Source: Turritopsis dohrnii
Taxonomy: Eukaryota; Cnidaria; Hydrozoa; Anthoathecata; Oceaniidae
Reading direction: 5' to 3'
DNA: 64,000 nucleotides
NCBI GenBank assembly: GCA_027922465.2
Contig: BQMF02000021.1
Coordinates: 682,001 to 746,000, forward strand
Program-made: the position numbers and the translations under genes
Shown here: positions 23,577 through 34,583 of the stretch, in pieces
How positions within the stretch are numbered: position 1 is the stretch's first letter
Layout: every line of letters begins with the position of its first letter
The notes under the pieces: model-generated
The model's database searches: none
What the model saw: the letters and a program-made list of their open reading frames with translations, nothing else
What the model was told of the DNA's origin: nothing

Positions 23577-25691
23577 ATGGCCGCTACTGAAAGTCTTAGT
23601 AATGTGCGTAAAGCATATGCTTTTGATGCAATTGATGAAGAAGAATATTTATTTTTAACGGAATTAAATATATCTAGAGAACTTTATCCTTACTGGAATT
23701 TTTGGGATGACCAACGCTGCTTAAGCGAACTGAGATTTCGCAAAATAAATTTGCAGGATCTGAAAAATGCCTTACAATTACCAGACAAAATTGTAACTTC
23801 CCAAAGAACAGTGTGCTCAGGAATTGAGGGATTGTGTATTTTCCTTAAACGTTTAGCATTTCATGCAGATATACTGATATGGTTGCTAGTTTTGGAAGAA
23901 ATCCTACAGAGATATGTTTGATCTATAACTATGTATTAGACTTTGTTTATGAACATCATAATCACAGATTACAATCATGGAACCAAGGTTTTCTACAAGC
24001 AGCTAAACTGCAACAATATGCTAATGCAATCAACCAAAAAGGTGCACCACTGAAAAATTGTTTTGGATTTATTGATGGGACTGTTGTAACAATGACTAGG
24101 CTTCAACAAAACCGAAGATTGTGCTATAATGGACATAAACGTGTGCATGGTCTTAAGTTTCATATCGCTTTACCAAATGGACTCATTGCTAACTTCAAAG
24201 GACCATATGAAGGAAAACGACATGATAGCACTATGCTTTATCAACTAGCATGTAGCTTTAGCTAAAAAATGCCCCCGCGCTCAAGCATTCCAATGTGTAC
24301 ACACAGCAAGCTATACATTGCAAGCTATACAACGGAAACAAAAACAAATTTTTGTCCGAAAACTCAAAAAAATTCAGATGAATGTTTTTGCAAGTCTTTA
24401 CACAGAAACAAATATATACATTTAAACTTTTGTTAACATTGTATAAACTAAACACAATAAAAACAAGAAGAATTGCGAGCATGATCATTTCGAAATGGGA
24501 GATCAGATTTGAAAACTCCTTGACGGATGGTCTTCACGGTTTTTCGCTTACGTTGTAATTGAGTTAAACTTTCTTTAGGATAACTTCTTTTTTATTGATG
24601 CTAATATACCTTTCAAAAAGTGTAATAAAGGCTTAACAAGTAATATCAGAAAGTATTTGCTACAAACAAAAGAAATGTGTGAACTGAAACCATGGATACG
24701 TATTTTATAATCAAAACAAGATTTGTTAAAGAAATTCTGTAAGAGCCAAAAGAAAAAAAACAAACTTTTTTTAAAAAAAAATCAAAGCAAAAAATCCATT
24801 AGAAATCTGCGTTTTAAACTTTGATTCAAAACAAAAAGTAGCCAATGTTTATAAAAAAAAACAACAAGAAAATGTAAAAAGCTTTTACTGATCATGATCA
24901 AACACTAGTATGATTAGGTTTGGCGCGAGGTGGACAGTTAAAATAGAAAAACACGAAGAAAGACAATTTGTAATATAGCTTTCTTGCATACACAGAAATC
25001 CAATTAAAATCTTTGCCAAAAATTAGTGCGTTGAACAAAGTTTATTGAATGAAATATTTAGAGCTAAAACATATATATACAAAAATAAAATGTATGGTTG
25101 GCAAAATTTCAGATTTCAAGCTGTGCTTCAAAATCCTTGTCGTTCACTTCACTAAAACAACACAAAAGTAACACGAAAAATATCTAAGCAATTTTAGCAT
25201 ACGATCTTCCTAAATAACATAGTATAATACAATAATAAATTAGGAAAGAGATACGAAAAAACATTTTGTCTTTCCCACTTACAGTACCATGCTTTGAAAC
25301 GGAAAAAAAGCAAAGTCAGCTAATAATTGCATTCCACCGTGTAACGTCAACACGAAAGTTGGAGGATGATGATGATGATGATGATGATGAACAAAATCGG
25401 AAACTGACATTCGCCTATCTCGTGAAACTACTATGCCTCCTCGCTCGCTTACGCTCGCTGCGGGGGCAATCAGGGACACTGGTAGAACTACAAGGACATG
25501 CGTGGTACAATGGTCAATCATTCTGCATATTATATGGAGCTCCTGCTTATCCTTTATCTGTGCATATACAAACACCACATCGAGATGCCAACCTCACACC
25601 AGCTCAAAAAAAGTATAACAAGACTATGAGTGAAGTACAACAAAACATTGGAACACAAAATGTAAATTTGACTATCAAGCCAAACATTTAA
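23577..25691 (+). pseudogene. PIF/Harbinger transposase (HARBI1-like), split by an inserted element
   Basis: The frame starts MAATESLSNVRKAYAFDAID and contains the HARBI1-like stretch ICLIYNYVLDFVYEHHNHRL, first catalytic Asp in NCFGFIDGTV, then YNGHKRVHGLKFHIALPNGL and the second Asp in EGKRHDSTMLYQ. A one-base deletion near 23862 shifts the frame (FHAD should read FPCRYTDM). At 24245 coding sequence stops at a 1.2-kb insertion and resumes at 25469 with SGTLVELQGHAWYN, YGAPAYPLSVHIQTPHRDAN and LTPAQKKYNKTMSEVQ. The region expected to hold the third catalytic residue (usually VEWVF) is degenerate. A Myb-like partner relic lies tail to tail with it downstream. It is inactive. Confidence 0.85.
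24245..25468 (-). mobile_element. Helentron-like non-autonomous element, copy A
   Basis: Read on the minus strand it begins TGCCCCCGCAGCGAGCGTAA (25468 leftwards), soon followed by an ATC microsatellite (25366-25390). Near its other end is the inverted counterpart GCGGGGGCA, then a small hairpin TAGCTAAAGCTA and the terminus CATGCTAG (24245). An inverted repeat terminal on one side but internal to a 3' hairpin on the other, with a microsatellite near the 5' end and no long target duplication, matches the description of helentron-associated (HINE/DINE-like) elements. It interrupts the Harbinger frame between CTTTATCAA and TCAGGG, with at most CAA duplicated. It has no coding capacity. Confidence 0.65.
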
Positions 25692-25719
25692 CTTTCATTT
25701 TTATTTCTACTTGCAGTAA

Positions 25720-26280
25720 CCATTGTTATAATCATTTGAAAATGTTGTTGTTGTTGGTTTATTAGCTGTAAAATATTTCTTTGTTGATCAGCATGTTGTA
25801 TTGCCTGCTGCTACATATTCGATTGAAAAGCTGTCAGCATATTTGCTGTTTGATCCATTTGTGCCTTTTGAAGATTAATTTTCTCAGATTTCCTTGCTTC
25901 CTTTCGTTCCTGTAACTCTCTATCATGGCCGATCTTTTGTTGTAGAAAGTCTAAAGTCTCAGATCCAGAACGTCTATTACTCTTTGAAGAAGTTGGTTCT
26001 TCATTTTCATCATTACTTCGCTTCTTTGTTTCACTCATTCGCTCCATAGCTAATTGTCTAACCTCTAGTGCTTTTTGTTGTTCAACATTGGCCGACTTTT
26101 TTCTTTCCTCTGCAGCAAGTTCATGTTTTAAATCACAGTCATCACTCACTTAAATTAAATCTTCAAGTAAAATGTCATTTTCAATTGGTTCTTCATCTCC
26201 AATTCCAGAACTTTTTATCTCCTTATTGTTTTAGTGAAGCGATCCCTTACTGATCTTAAATTCACCATATAACCGAATAA
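25720..26280 (-). pseudogene. Harbinger-associated Myb/SANT-like protein relic (C-terminal part)
   Basis: The minus frame 26149-25811 encodes a charged, Gln-rich coiled-coil-like tail: VSDDCDLKHELAAEERKKS, NRRSGSETLDFLQQKIGHDR and KAQMDQTANMLTAF. The motif RRSGSETLDFL is typical of the DNA-binding partner ORF of Harbinger elements. Upstream in the same frame GDEEPIENDILLEDLI precedes an in-frame TAA at 26152-26150, and VRDRFTKTIRR is seen in another frame near 26240. The gene therefore has at least two lesions, and its N-terminal Myb-like domain is not recognisable. It lies tail to tail with the transposase, as in intact Harbingers. Confidence 0.6.
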
Positions 26281-27512
26281 GGGATCTAAGGGACCATATT
26301 TTAAACTCTAGTTCTGTATAGTCAAATTGCAGTAGCTTCCCATTTGTACCAAGGAAAACCGTGATGATTAAAATTAATGAAGTCGCCACGCTGCTGGCTA
26401 ACAAACACGATGACGCTGTTTAGTGTTGCGAGTGTCAAGAAAATCTGAAACATTTAATCATACAATGGATGAAACGTGACAAAATACAGTCATCCAACTA
26501 TCTTGAATTTAAACACGATAAAATTTACACGCAACGCAAAACCAGTTGAGTAACAGATCGAACAATAGATTTGTCACCCTCGTTATATAAACTCAAAAAG
26601 CAACTTGGTTTCCACTTCACCATTCTTTGCTAACAGCAAAGAGATACTATTGCAGGTATGTCTATTACATCTCGTTATTCAGCACACTGCTATCAAGAAG
26701 ATATCAATTTGCCAATATAGGATCATCAAACGTATCAGTGAATATTCTTATCGAAACGTTTGAAAAATTGAGGCATAATCCATACCTAATCTCACTCACC
26801 GATGGTCTCAAATAGTCAGGTAAACTGTTATGTCAACGTATGTTTGAATGTTTGGACAAACGAGAACATAAATAATGAAATAAAAGATATATGATGAGAG
26901 CATCATACTTGATGAGACCAAATCGTGTAGCACTAGAGAAGTGAAAATGGACAAAAATCAAATTCGGCAGGAAGGAAGTGGTGCCGTTGAGTTGAGACCA
27001 AATTTATTGGGAAAATACTTTGAAACATCACGGCGGAGGTGAAGGGTACGCATTATTTATATAATAAAGCTCTTCGACGCAGTGATTTTTGACGATCTTG
27101 CCTACCGGAATTGTAACAAATATAAACTTGTCAACAGAAACGAGTAATAACATTATGATATTACTTTTCAGTTTAAAGAATCAATTTGCCTTAGCAAAAG
27201 TGAACCAGCCTTTACTCGCACGTTTTATTTTGTTTTTTTGTTTTTTTGTGTTTTTTTTTTATTTCTTTTTTGTTTTTGTTTTACTTTAAAATGATCAAAC
27301 TCTTCTCCACAAATTTTGACTAACTGCAGCTTAATCCTTAAAAGATTCTTTTTTGAGACTTTGTAAAACTACGATTTCTTTTTCTTTCAAAATGCGAGAC
27401 GATGAATGTACTGTTAAAGAGTTACTCTTTAACACCATATATTTACAATATATTTTATATAGTGTAAAACAAACTTTAGCTACTTTTCGAATCTCTTTGA
27501 AATTGATTACTA
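26281..27512. other. No recognisable gene
   Basis: AT-rich DNA with one half copy of the fold-back repeat at about 27066-27102 and a T-rich stretch at 27227-27285. The right end of the Harbinger element should be in the left part, but its inverted repeat was not found. Confidence 0.4.
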
Positions 27513-27515
27513 TTA

Positions 27516-27856
27516 AGCTTTTTTCACATGTACGAACTTTTTGTCGTAATACCTTACGAACTTTTTTTCGTAAGTTCTTACGTCTTATGTCTTTATGGAG
27601 ATTTTCATTCACATGCACTAAAATTTGTTGCAATAAAAAATACAATGTACGTTTGGAACGTTTGGAAATAGATCATTAGCAAAAAACGATGTAATTTCGA
27701 ACAAAAGACATCATTTCGAACGCTCGATGTAAATTTTCGAACGTTTTTTTCTTCTTGAGGCTTACGGAGGCTTAAACAAAATTTTTTGTTTTTAAGGAAA
27801 TCGTCGTAAGGGCTTATGAACGTCCGTAAGAACTTTTCGTGCATGTGAAAAAGGCT
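27516..27856. mobile_element. 341-bp MITE with TTA target duplication
   Basis: The left end reads AGCTTTTTTCACATGTACGA and the right end, inverted, AGCCTTTTTCACATGCACGA; related TTACGA-type sequence continues inward on both sides. Direct TTA triplets flank it (27513-27515 and 27857-27859). Three-base TWA duplications are typical of PIF/Harbinger-mobilised MITEs. It is non-coding. Confidence 0.8.
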
Positions 27857-27979
27857 TTACTGTACACTGCTTACATTGAATACTAGCAAGGTTTTTCTAT
27901 CAAACGATAATATATTTTTCAATGAAGTTATATTTATTAAGCCTGGTTCAGACCTGACGATAATGACAATTAAATTAAA

Positions 27980-29027
27980 CTAGCATGTAGCTTTAGCTAA
28001 AAATGTCCCCGCGCTCAAGCATTCTCATTTATACAGACAGCAAGCTATACATTAACAGCGGAAACGAAAACAAGTTTTTGGCCGAAAAAAAAATGTTTGG
28101 GTTGATTTGGGACCTGATATGAGGCAAAGTTATATGCTTAAGTATTTCGACAAAATCAGTTTTTGGCATTTCAAAACCAACTTGCAATATGCAAACCAAA
28201 TAGATCTACACTTAAACAGATGAAAATATGCACAAAACTTTGTTACTTTTTGTTATCTCTTAGGTCTAAGTTACACTGATGCTAATATACCTTTCAAAAA
28301 GTGTAAATAAGGCTTAACAAGTAATATTAGAAAGTATTTGCTACAAACAAGAGAAATGTGTGAATTGAAACCATGGATACATATTTTATAATTTTTATAA
28401 TTAAAATAAGATTTGTTAAAAACATTCTGTAAGAGCCAAAAAAAACTTTTTAAAAAAAAAATTAAAACGAAAAATCCATACGTTTCAAACTTTGATTTAA
28501 AACAAAAAATAGCCAAAGTTTACATAAAAAAACAAGAAAAAAATATATAGGTTTTATTAATCGTGATCACACTAGGTTTGGAAGACAGTCAAAGAAAAAA
28601 AACACGAAGAACGACAATTTGTAATATGGCTTTCTTGTATACACAGAAATCCAACTAAAATCTTTGAAGGCAAGATCCGCCAAAAATCAGTGCATTAAAC
28701 AAAATTATTGAAAGAAAAATTTAGAGTTAAAATATATACAAAAATAAAATGTATGGTTGGCAAAATTTCGGATATCAAGCTGTGCTTCAAAATCCTCTTC
28801 GTTCATTTCACTAAAACAACACAAAAGTAACACGAAAAATGTCTAAGCAATCTTAGCATACGATCTTCCTAAATAACATAGTATAATATAATAATAAATT
28901 AGGAATAATAAATTAGGAAAGAGAAAAACATTCTGTCTCCCACTTACAGTACCATGCTTTGAAACGGGAAAAAAACAAAGTCAGCTAACAATTGTATTCC
29001 ACCGTGTAACGTCAACACGAAAGTTGG

Positions 29028-29062
<35 letters not shown>

Positions 29063-29142
29063 GAACAAAATCGGAAACTGACATTCGCCTATCTCGTGAA
29101 ACTACTATGCCTCCTCGCTCGCTTACGCTCGCTGCGGGGGCA
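27980..29142 (-). mobile_element. Helentron-like non-autonomous element, copy B
   Basis: It is collinear with copy A at 24245-25468 over its whole length, with small indels: the same CTAG-ended hairpin terminus, the same internal blocks, the same ATC microsatellite (29028-29062, longer here) and the same GCTGCGGGGGCA end. It is flanked by a 13-bp direct repeat (CAATTAAATTAAA at 27967-27979 and 29141-29153), unlike copy A. Confidence 0.7.
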
Positions 29143-29153
29143 ATTAAATTAAA

Positions 29154-32100
29154 CTAGCCGCCAAGGCGGCGTCGCTCGCCGCCCATGTCCACCTGCTTTG
29201 TATCACTGTATCAATAAACGTCAATTTTCCTTATAAACGGCTCGTACAACCAGAAGCAGATTCGAAGTCACAACCTCTGGTAAAACAAATCTTTTACCAG
29301 TGTAACAATACACTGAAAACATATAGAGAGAAAACTTCAACTTTTTATTAACTTTTGTTTTAAAAAAGTCACGCGCTCTAACATGGGTGCTATCAAACGT
29401 CAGGGGGAAATGGTTTCTCTTCTTAAAAAGATCACACGGGAGGAGAGAAGAAAAGGCACGTGCTAAATGAATCAAGTGAATAAAAGAAACGTTCGATCTG
29501 ATATAAAATAAAATAGATTAAAAGAAATCGATTAAAGACAACTATTATGACAAAAGCAAAAAAAAATATTTTGTTTTATGATACTCTTTTTTTACCTATA
29601 GGTTTTTAAACATTTTGATTACTCGAAAAAAAACTTCACCCGTCTCAGACAGTCAGGTAAGGATACGTTAGGATACACTGGCAAACCGAGATGCTACCAC
29701 GTTCTGCCACTGCTGTTTTTTGTCCAAAATGTTTAATCAGTTAGTTTCTTTGTATTTAGTTGATGTACTGTTTTCAAAGCCAAGTCAACGTGGAATATAA
29801 AACTAACAATAATGATAAAAACAAAACGTTATTTCTATTAGTTCATCAGCCAAAAAAAGTCACGTTTGATTGGGGTTGCAATGTGTTTGCTTCGAACTCA
29901 CGTCGCACACAAAAAAAGAAATAATTTCGCTCACAACTTAATCTACCATTTTGCGTGACAGACAAACAAACAGACAGACAGACAGAGAATCGGCTATTAA
30001 TATATAGACTAGCCGCCAAGGCGGCGTCGCTCGCCGCCGATGTTTACATGCTCTGTATCACTGTATCAATAAACGTCAAATTTCCTTATAAACGGCTCGT
30101 ACAACTTGTGTTCAACCAGAAGCATATTCGAAGTCACAACCTCTGATAAAACCAATCTTTTATCAGTGTAACAATACACTCAAAATGTAGAGAGAGAAAA
30201 CTTCAACTTTTTATTAGCTTTTGTTTTAAAAAAGTTACCCACTCTAACATGGGTGCTATCAAACGTAAGGAAGAAATAGTTTCTCTTCTTAAAAACATCA
30301 CGACGGAGGAGAGAAAAAAGGCACGTGCTAATTGAATAAATAGAATAAAAAACGTTCGATCAGAACGCTTAACAATTAAAAGAAGAAATTAATTTGTTAA
30401 AAGAAAAGCAAAAAAAAACAAAAAAAACACATTTTGTTTTGATATAATACTCTTTTTTTACCTATCGGTTTTTAAACATTTTGATTGCTCAAAAAAAAAG
30501 TTCACCCGTCTCAGACAGTCAGGCAAGAGATAGTGGCAAATCGCACATGCTGCCACGTTTTGCCACTGCTGCTTTTTGTCCAAAATGTTTAATCAGTTAG
30601 TTTCTTTGTATTTAGTTGATGTACTGTTTTCAAAGCCAAGTCAACGTGGAATATAAAACTAACAATAATGATAAAAACAAAACGTTATTCCTATTAGTTC
30701 ATCAGCCAAAAAAAGTCACGTTCGATTGGGGTTGCAATGTATTTGCTTCGAACTCACGTCGCACACAAAAAAAGAAATAATTTCGCTCACAACTCAATCT
30801 ACCATTTTGCGTGACAGACAAACAAACAGACAAACAAACAGAGAATCGGCTATTAATATATAGACTAGCCGCCAAGGCGGCGTCGCTCGCCGCCGATGTT
30901 CACATGCTCTGTATCACTGTATCAATAAACGTCAAATTTCCTTATAAACGGCTCGTACAACTTGTGTTCAACCAGAAGCATATTCGAAGTCACAACCTCT
31001 GATAAAACCAATCTTTTATCAGTGTAACAATACACTCAAAATGTAGAGAGAGAAAACTTCAACTTTTTATTAGCTTTTGTTTTAAAAAAGTTACCCACTC
31101 TAACATGGGCGCTATCAAACGTAAGGAAGAAATATTTTCTCTTCTTAAAAACATCACGACGGAGGAGAGAAAAAAGGCACGTGCTAATTGAATAAATAGA
31201 ATAAAAAACGTTCGATCAGAACGCTTAACAATTAAAAGAAGAAATTAATTTGTTAAAAGAAAAGCAAAAAAAAAAAAAACACATTTTGTTTTGATATAAT
31301 ACTCTTTTTTTACCTATCGGTTTTTAAACATTTTGATTGCTCAAAAAAAACGTTCACCCGTCTCAGACACTCAGGCAAGAGATAGTGGCAAATCGCACAT
31401 GCTGCCACGTTCTGCCACTGCTGCTTTTTGTCCAAAATGTTTAATCAGTTAGTTTCTTTGTATTTAGTTGATGTACTGTTTTCAAAGCCAAGTCAACGTG
31501 GAATATAAAACTAACAATAATGATAAAAACAAAACGTTATTCCTATTAGTTCATCAGCCAAAAAAAGTCACGTTCGATTGGGGTTGCAATGTATTTGCTT
31601 CGAACTCACGTCGCACACAAAAAAAGAAATAATTTCGCTCACAACTCAATCTACCATTTTGCGTGACAGACAAACAAACAGACAAACAAACAGAGAATCG
31701 GCTATTAATATATAGACTAGCCGCCAAGGCGGCGTCGCTCGCCGCCGATGTTCACATGCTCTGTATCACTGTATCAATAAACGTCAAATTTCCTTATAAA
31801 CGGCTCGTACAACTTGTGTTCAACCAGAAGCATATTCGAAGTCACAACCTCTGATAAAACCAATCTTTTATCAGTGTAACAATACACTCAAAATGTAGAG
31901 AGAGAAAACTTCAACTTTTTATTAGCTTTTGTTTTAAAAAAGTTACCCACTCTAACATGGGCGCTATCAAACGTAAGGAAGAAATATTTTCTCTTCTTAA
32001 AAACATCACGACGGAGGAGAGAAAAAAGGCACGTGCTAATTGAATAAATAGAATAAAAAACGTTCGATCAGAACGCTTAACAATTAAAAGAAGAAATTAA

Positions 32101-32569
32101 TTTGTTAAAAGAAAAGCAAAAAAAAAAAAAAACACATTTTGTTTTGATATAATACTCTTTTTTTACCTATCGGTTTTTAAACATTTTGATTGCTCAAAAA
32201 AAACGTTCACCCGTCTCAGACACTCAGGCAAGAGATAGTGGCAAATCGCACATGCTGCCACGTTCTGCCACTGCTGCTTTTTGTCCAAAATGTTTAATCA
32301 GTTAGTTTCTTTGTATTTAGTTGATGTACTGTTTTCAAAGCCAAGTCAACGTGGAATATAAAACTAACAATAATGATAAAAACAAAACGTTATTCCTATT
32401 AGTTCATCAGCCAAAAAAAGTCACGTTCGATTGGGGTTGCAATGTATTTGCTTCGAACTCACGTCGCACACAAAAAAAGAAATAATTTCGCTCACAACTC
32501 AATCTACCATTTTGCGTGACAGACAAACAAACAGACAAACAAACAGAGAATCGGCTATTAATATATAGA
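29154..32569 (-). mobile_element. Four head-to-tail non-autonomous Helitrons
   Basis: Copies: 29154-30008 (855 bp), 30009-30864 (856), 30865-31716 (852) and 31717-32569 (853). On the minus strand each begins TCTATATATTAATAGCCGAT and ends with a GC-rich hairpin GCCGCCTTGGCGGC running into CTAG. Each CTAG end is joined directly to the next TC start with no extra base. The outer flanks are A before TC and T after CTAG, the canonical Helitron A|T insertion site. Copies 2-4 are almost identical, while copy 1 is visibly more diverged. No Rep/helicase frame is present, so they depend on a partner in trans. Small frames starting MTDKQTD in each copy come from the GACAAACA repeat near the 5' end and are not genes. 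Confidence 0.9.
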
Positions 32570-34583
32570 TTAAGGTGGATTCACAGTAAAAAGGCGAAAT
32601 TTGCAAATAAGCACTTTTTCAAAAATCTTTTTACACTAGAAGATCAAAATCATCACAAAAAGCAAAAAAAATATTTGTTGAAAAAAAAATTCATAATGGT
32701 GGCTCAGCTGTGGTCATAAATCACTTAAATGATGCTTGTGCGGGTCGGTTGATAAATACTGAACTTTCTATTTATAAGACATCAAACTTGTAAAAAGTAT
32801 CAATTAGACTGTGTTTTATGATCTGAAACTATTTCTGAGGTCTAAGCACACTATTAAGCGCCATTATGGAAATTTTCCTGGAGCGGTCAAAAAAATAACA
32901 AAAGATCGTCAGTTAACATTAAATAAGTCAACAAAGAAATAAAAATACTCCTTCCTTTTAGTATTAGGTCACAGTATAAACCTTCCTGAACATCTGTAGA
33001 AAATTTGATGCGAAAACCTCAAGTGGTTGCGAAATGAGAGGCCGACCCGCTAGTCAACACAGTGAAAAAGTACAAAAAACGGTTAAAAATTTGTTAACAA
33101 AATGTTATATAAAATATATTAAAACACACTTTATGTAGCTTTAAAAACCACCAGGTTCATATGATGGTCCTTCAAAATCAATAGTTTCATCTTGCTGCTT
33201 CTTCTTAGAGTGTCGAAGAATTTTTCGTCGCTTTTTCTGCTCATTCGACATTCTGTACAGGGAAGAACGTTTGCGGTTGGCATTAACTGATCTGCATATC
33301 TGATTCATATGTATACCTGGATTTATTTTCAGCAATGTCATTGTATCCAAAGCAGCCTTTTCACCAGAATTAAAGTGAGCAATTGCATCATAAACCCCTG
33401 CAAACAAAATTTCCAGACCAACATGTGTTGATTTGGGGACACGGTTCCAAATCATACCGTTAAACGACTCGTTGGCATTCTGCGTTTTGCCATGCAGACA
33501 TTTCTTTAGCATTTCCGACTTGCACAATGCATTATATATAGGCAAATTGCCTTTCTAACATCACGTGATGATTATTCATGGGTGGTGGCATATTCAAGTA
33601 ACTACATAGTTTAGTTATTAACGCATGACCAACACCAATACGTCGAAAACCATAAACTGCACGCACATTTACTTCCATGGATTTCATACCACGACGGTCA
33701 CAAGTATTAACTTGAGGTGAGGTATAAAAGTTGTGGCGAAACTCACAATTTTCACATTCAACTTTACAATATCTTGCAAGTCCTCTTTTCCTTTCGCTTA
33801 TGTCAGCAAGTTTGCAGGTGTTTGTCATCTTACAACTTGGACATCCCAACAGAGAAATGACACCTGACAAGATGCTGAAGTCTATCAACCTAAACCCTGA
33901 AGGTGTTGATGTGAGCTTTTCAGGTTCAATATCAACAACTATCTGATCAGTAACGTTTCATGCTCTATGTCTGTCAACATCTGAATTAGCAACATCAGCA
34001 TTGGGTAAAATTTCCTGTGTTGTTGCCTCAGCTGGTTCTACACTTTCAGTTACTCTTGGGGTTAGTTTTTTCCCTTTATTGGCATTTCTTCTCTTTTTAG
34101 AATATAGCTTCTTACTTTTTTGTTTAGAACAACGTCCTGCATCACCTTTTCCGCGGATTCTTTGGATACTTTATTTATCCATTCGAAAAAAATTTGCTAG
34201 AATTCTTCACATTGACTATCAGCAGCTCAAAAACTTTGATAGTGGTTTGAAAATATATCATTTAACATTTCTGGCATGTGTAAAACACAGACTGAGGCCC
34301 TGGCCTTAAGAAGAAGCAAAAATTCGGCGCTAAAACCATGCAAAGAAGGCCAGGAAAAGGCCAAAACTTTTTGTAATTTTACTCTTATTTTTTTAAAATT
34401 TTTTTTGCCACCCGTTGTCAGAAAAACCTCTGTAGCTCCAAAAATATTGATTTTGACAAAAAAATAGTTGTATTTTCGGAAACTACGATAATTTTTGCAT
34501 GAGATACATGTATTGATATATGCATTTTAAAAAATCGATTTTTTTTCAAAAAATTACATTTTAATACTGTGAATCCACCTTAA
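32570..34583. mobile_element. 2.0-kb Mutator-like element with perfect 19-bp inverted ends
   Basis: TTAAGGTGGATTCACAGTA at 32570-32588 is repeated exactly in inverted orientation at 34565-34583. The inside holds a decayed Mutator-like transposase relic on the minus strand. The left end directly abuts the 5' end of the Helitron array. A target duplication was not resolvable because both flanks are A/T runs. Confidence 0.8.
33141..34180 (-). pseudogene. Mutator-like transposase relic, internally deleted
   Basis: From the right, a basic N-terminal region (KKLYSKKRRNANKGKK) is followed in frame by a TGA near 33958 and then IVDIEPEKLTSTPSGF, LIDFSILSGVISLLGCPSCK, a zinc-binding-like set of cysteines (CPSCK, CKVECENCEF, CDRRG) and VYGFRRIGVGHALI...MNMPPPM. 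The frame then breaks near 33540 and resumes at once with the distal part: LKKCLHGKTQNANESFNGMI, VYDAIAHFNSGEKAAL, and a basic tail ending SYEPGGF. In intact relatives as I remember them, the DDE catalytic region of several hundred residues separates these parts. So the core is deleted, and the element could move only with help in trans. Confidence 0.75.

Noticed and set aside
24258..24763. Frames encoding Phe/Leu-rich peptides in 24.3-24.8 kb and again at 28.3-28.5 kb
   Set aside because: They are non-coding AT-rich interior of the two helentron-like copies; similarity between them reflects the shared element.
25279..25578. His-rich frame on the minus strand
   Set aside because: It comes from the ATC microsatellite of the helentron-like element.
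29955..32719. Recurrent frames beginning MTDKQTD
   Set aside because: They recur because the Helitron copy recurs; they translate the GACAAACA repeat and hairpin end and have no codon signal.
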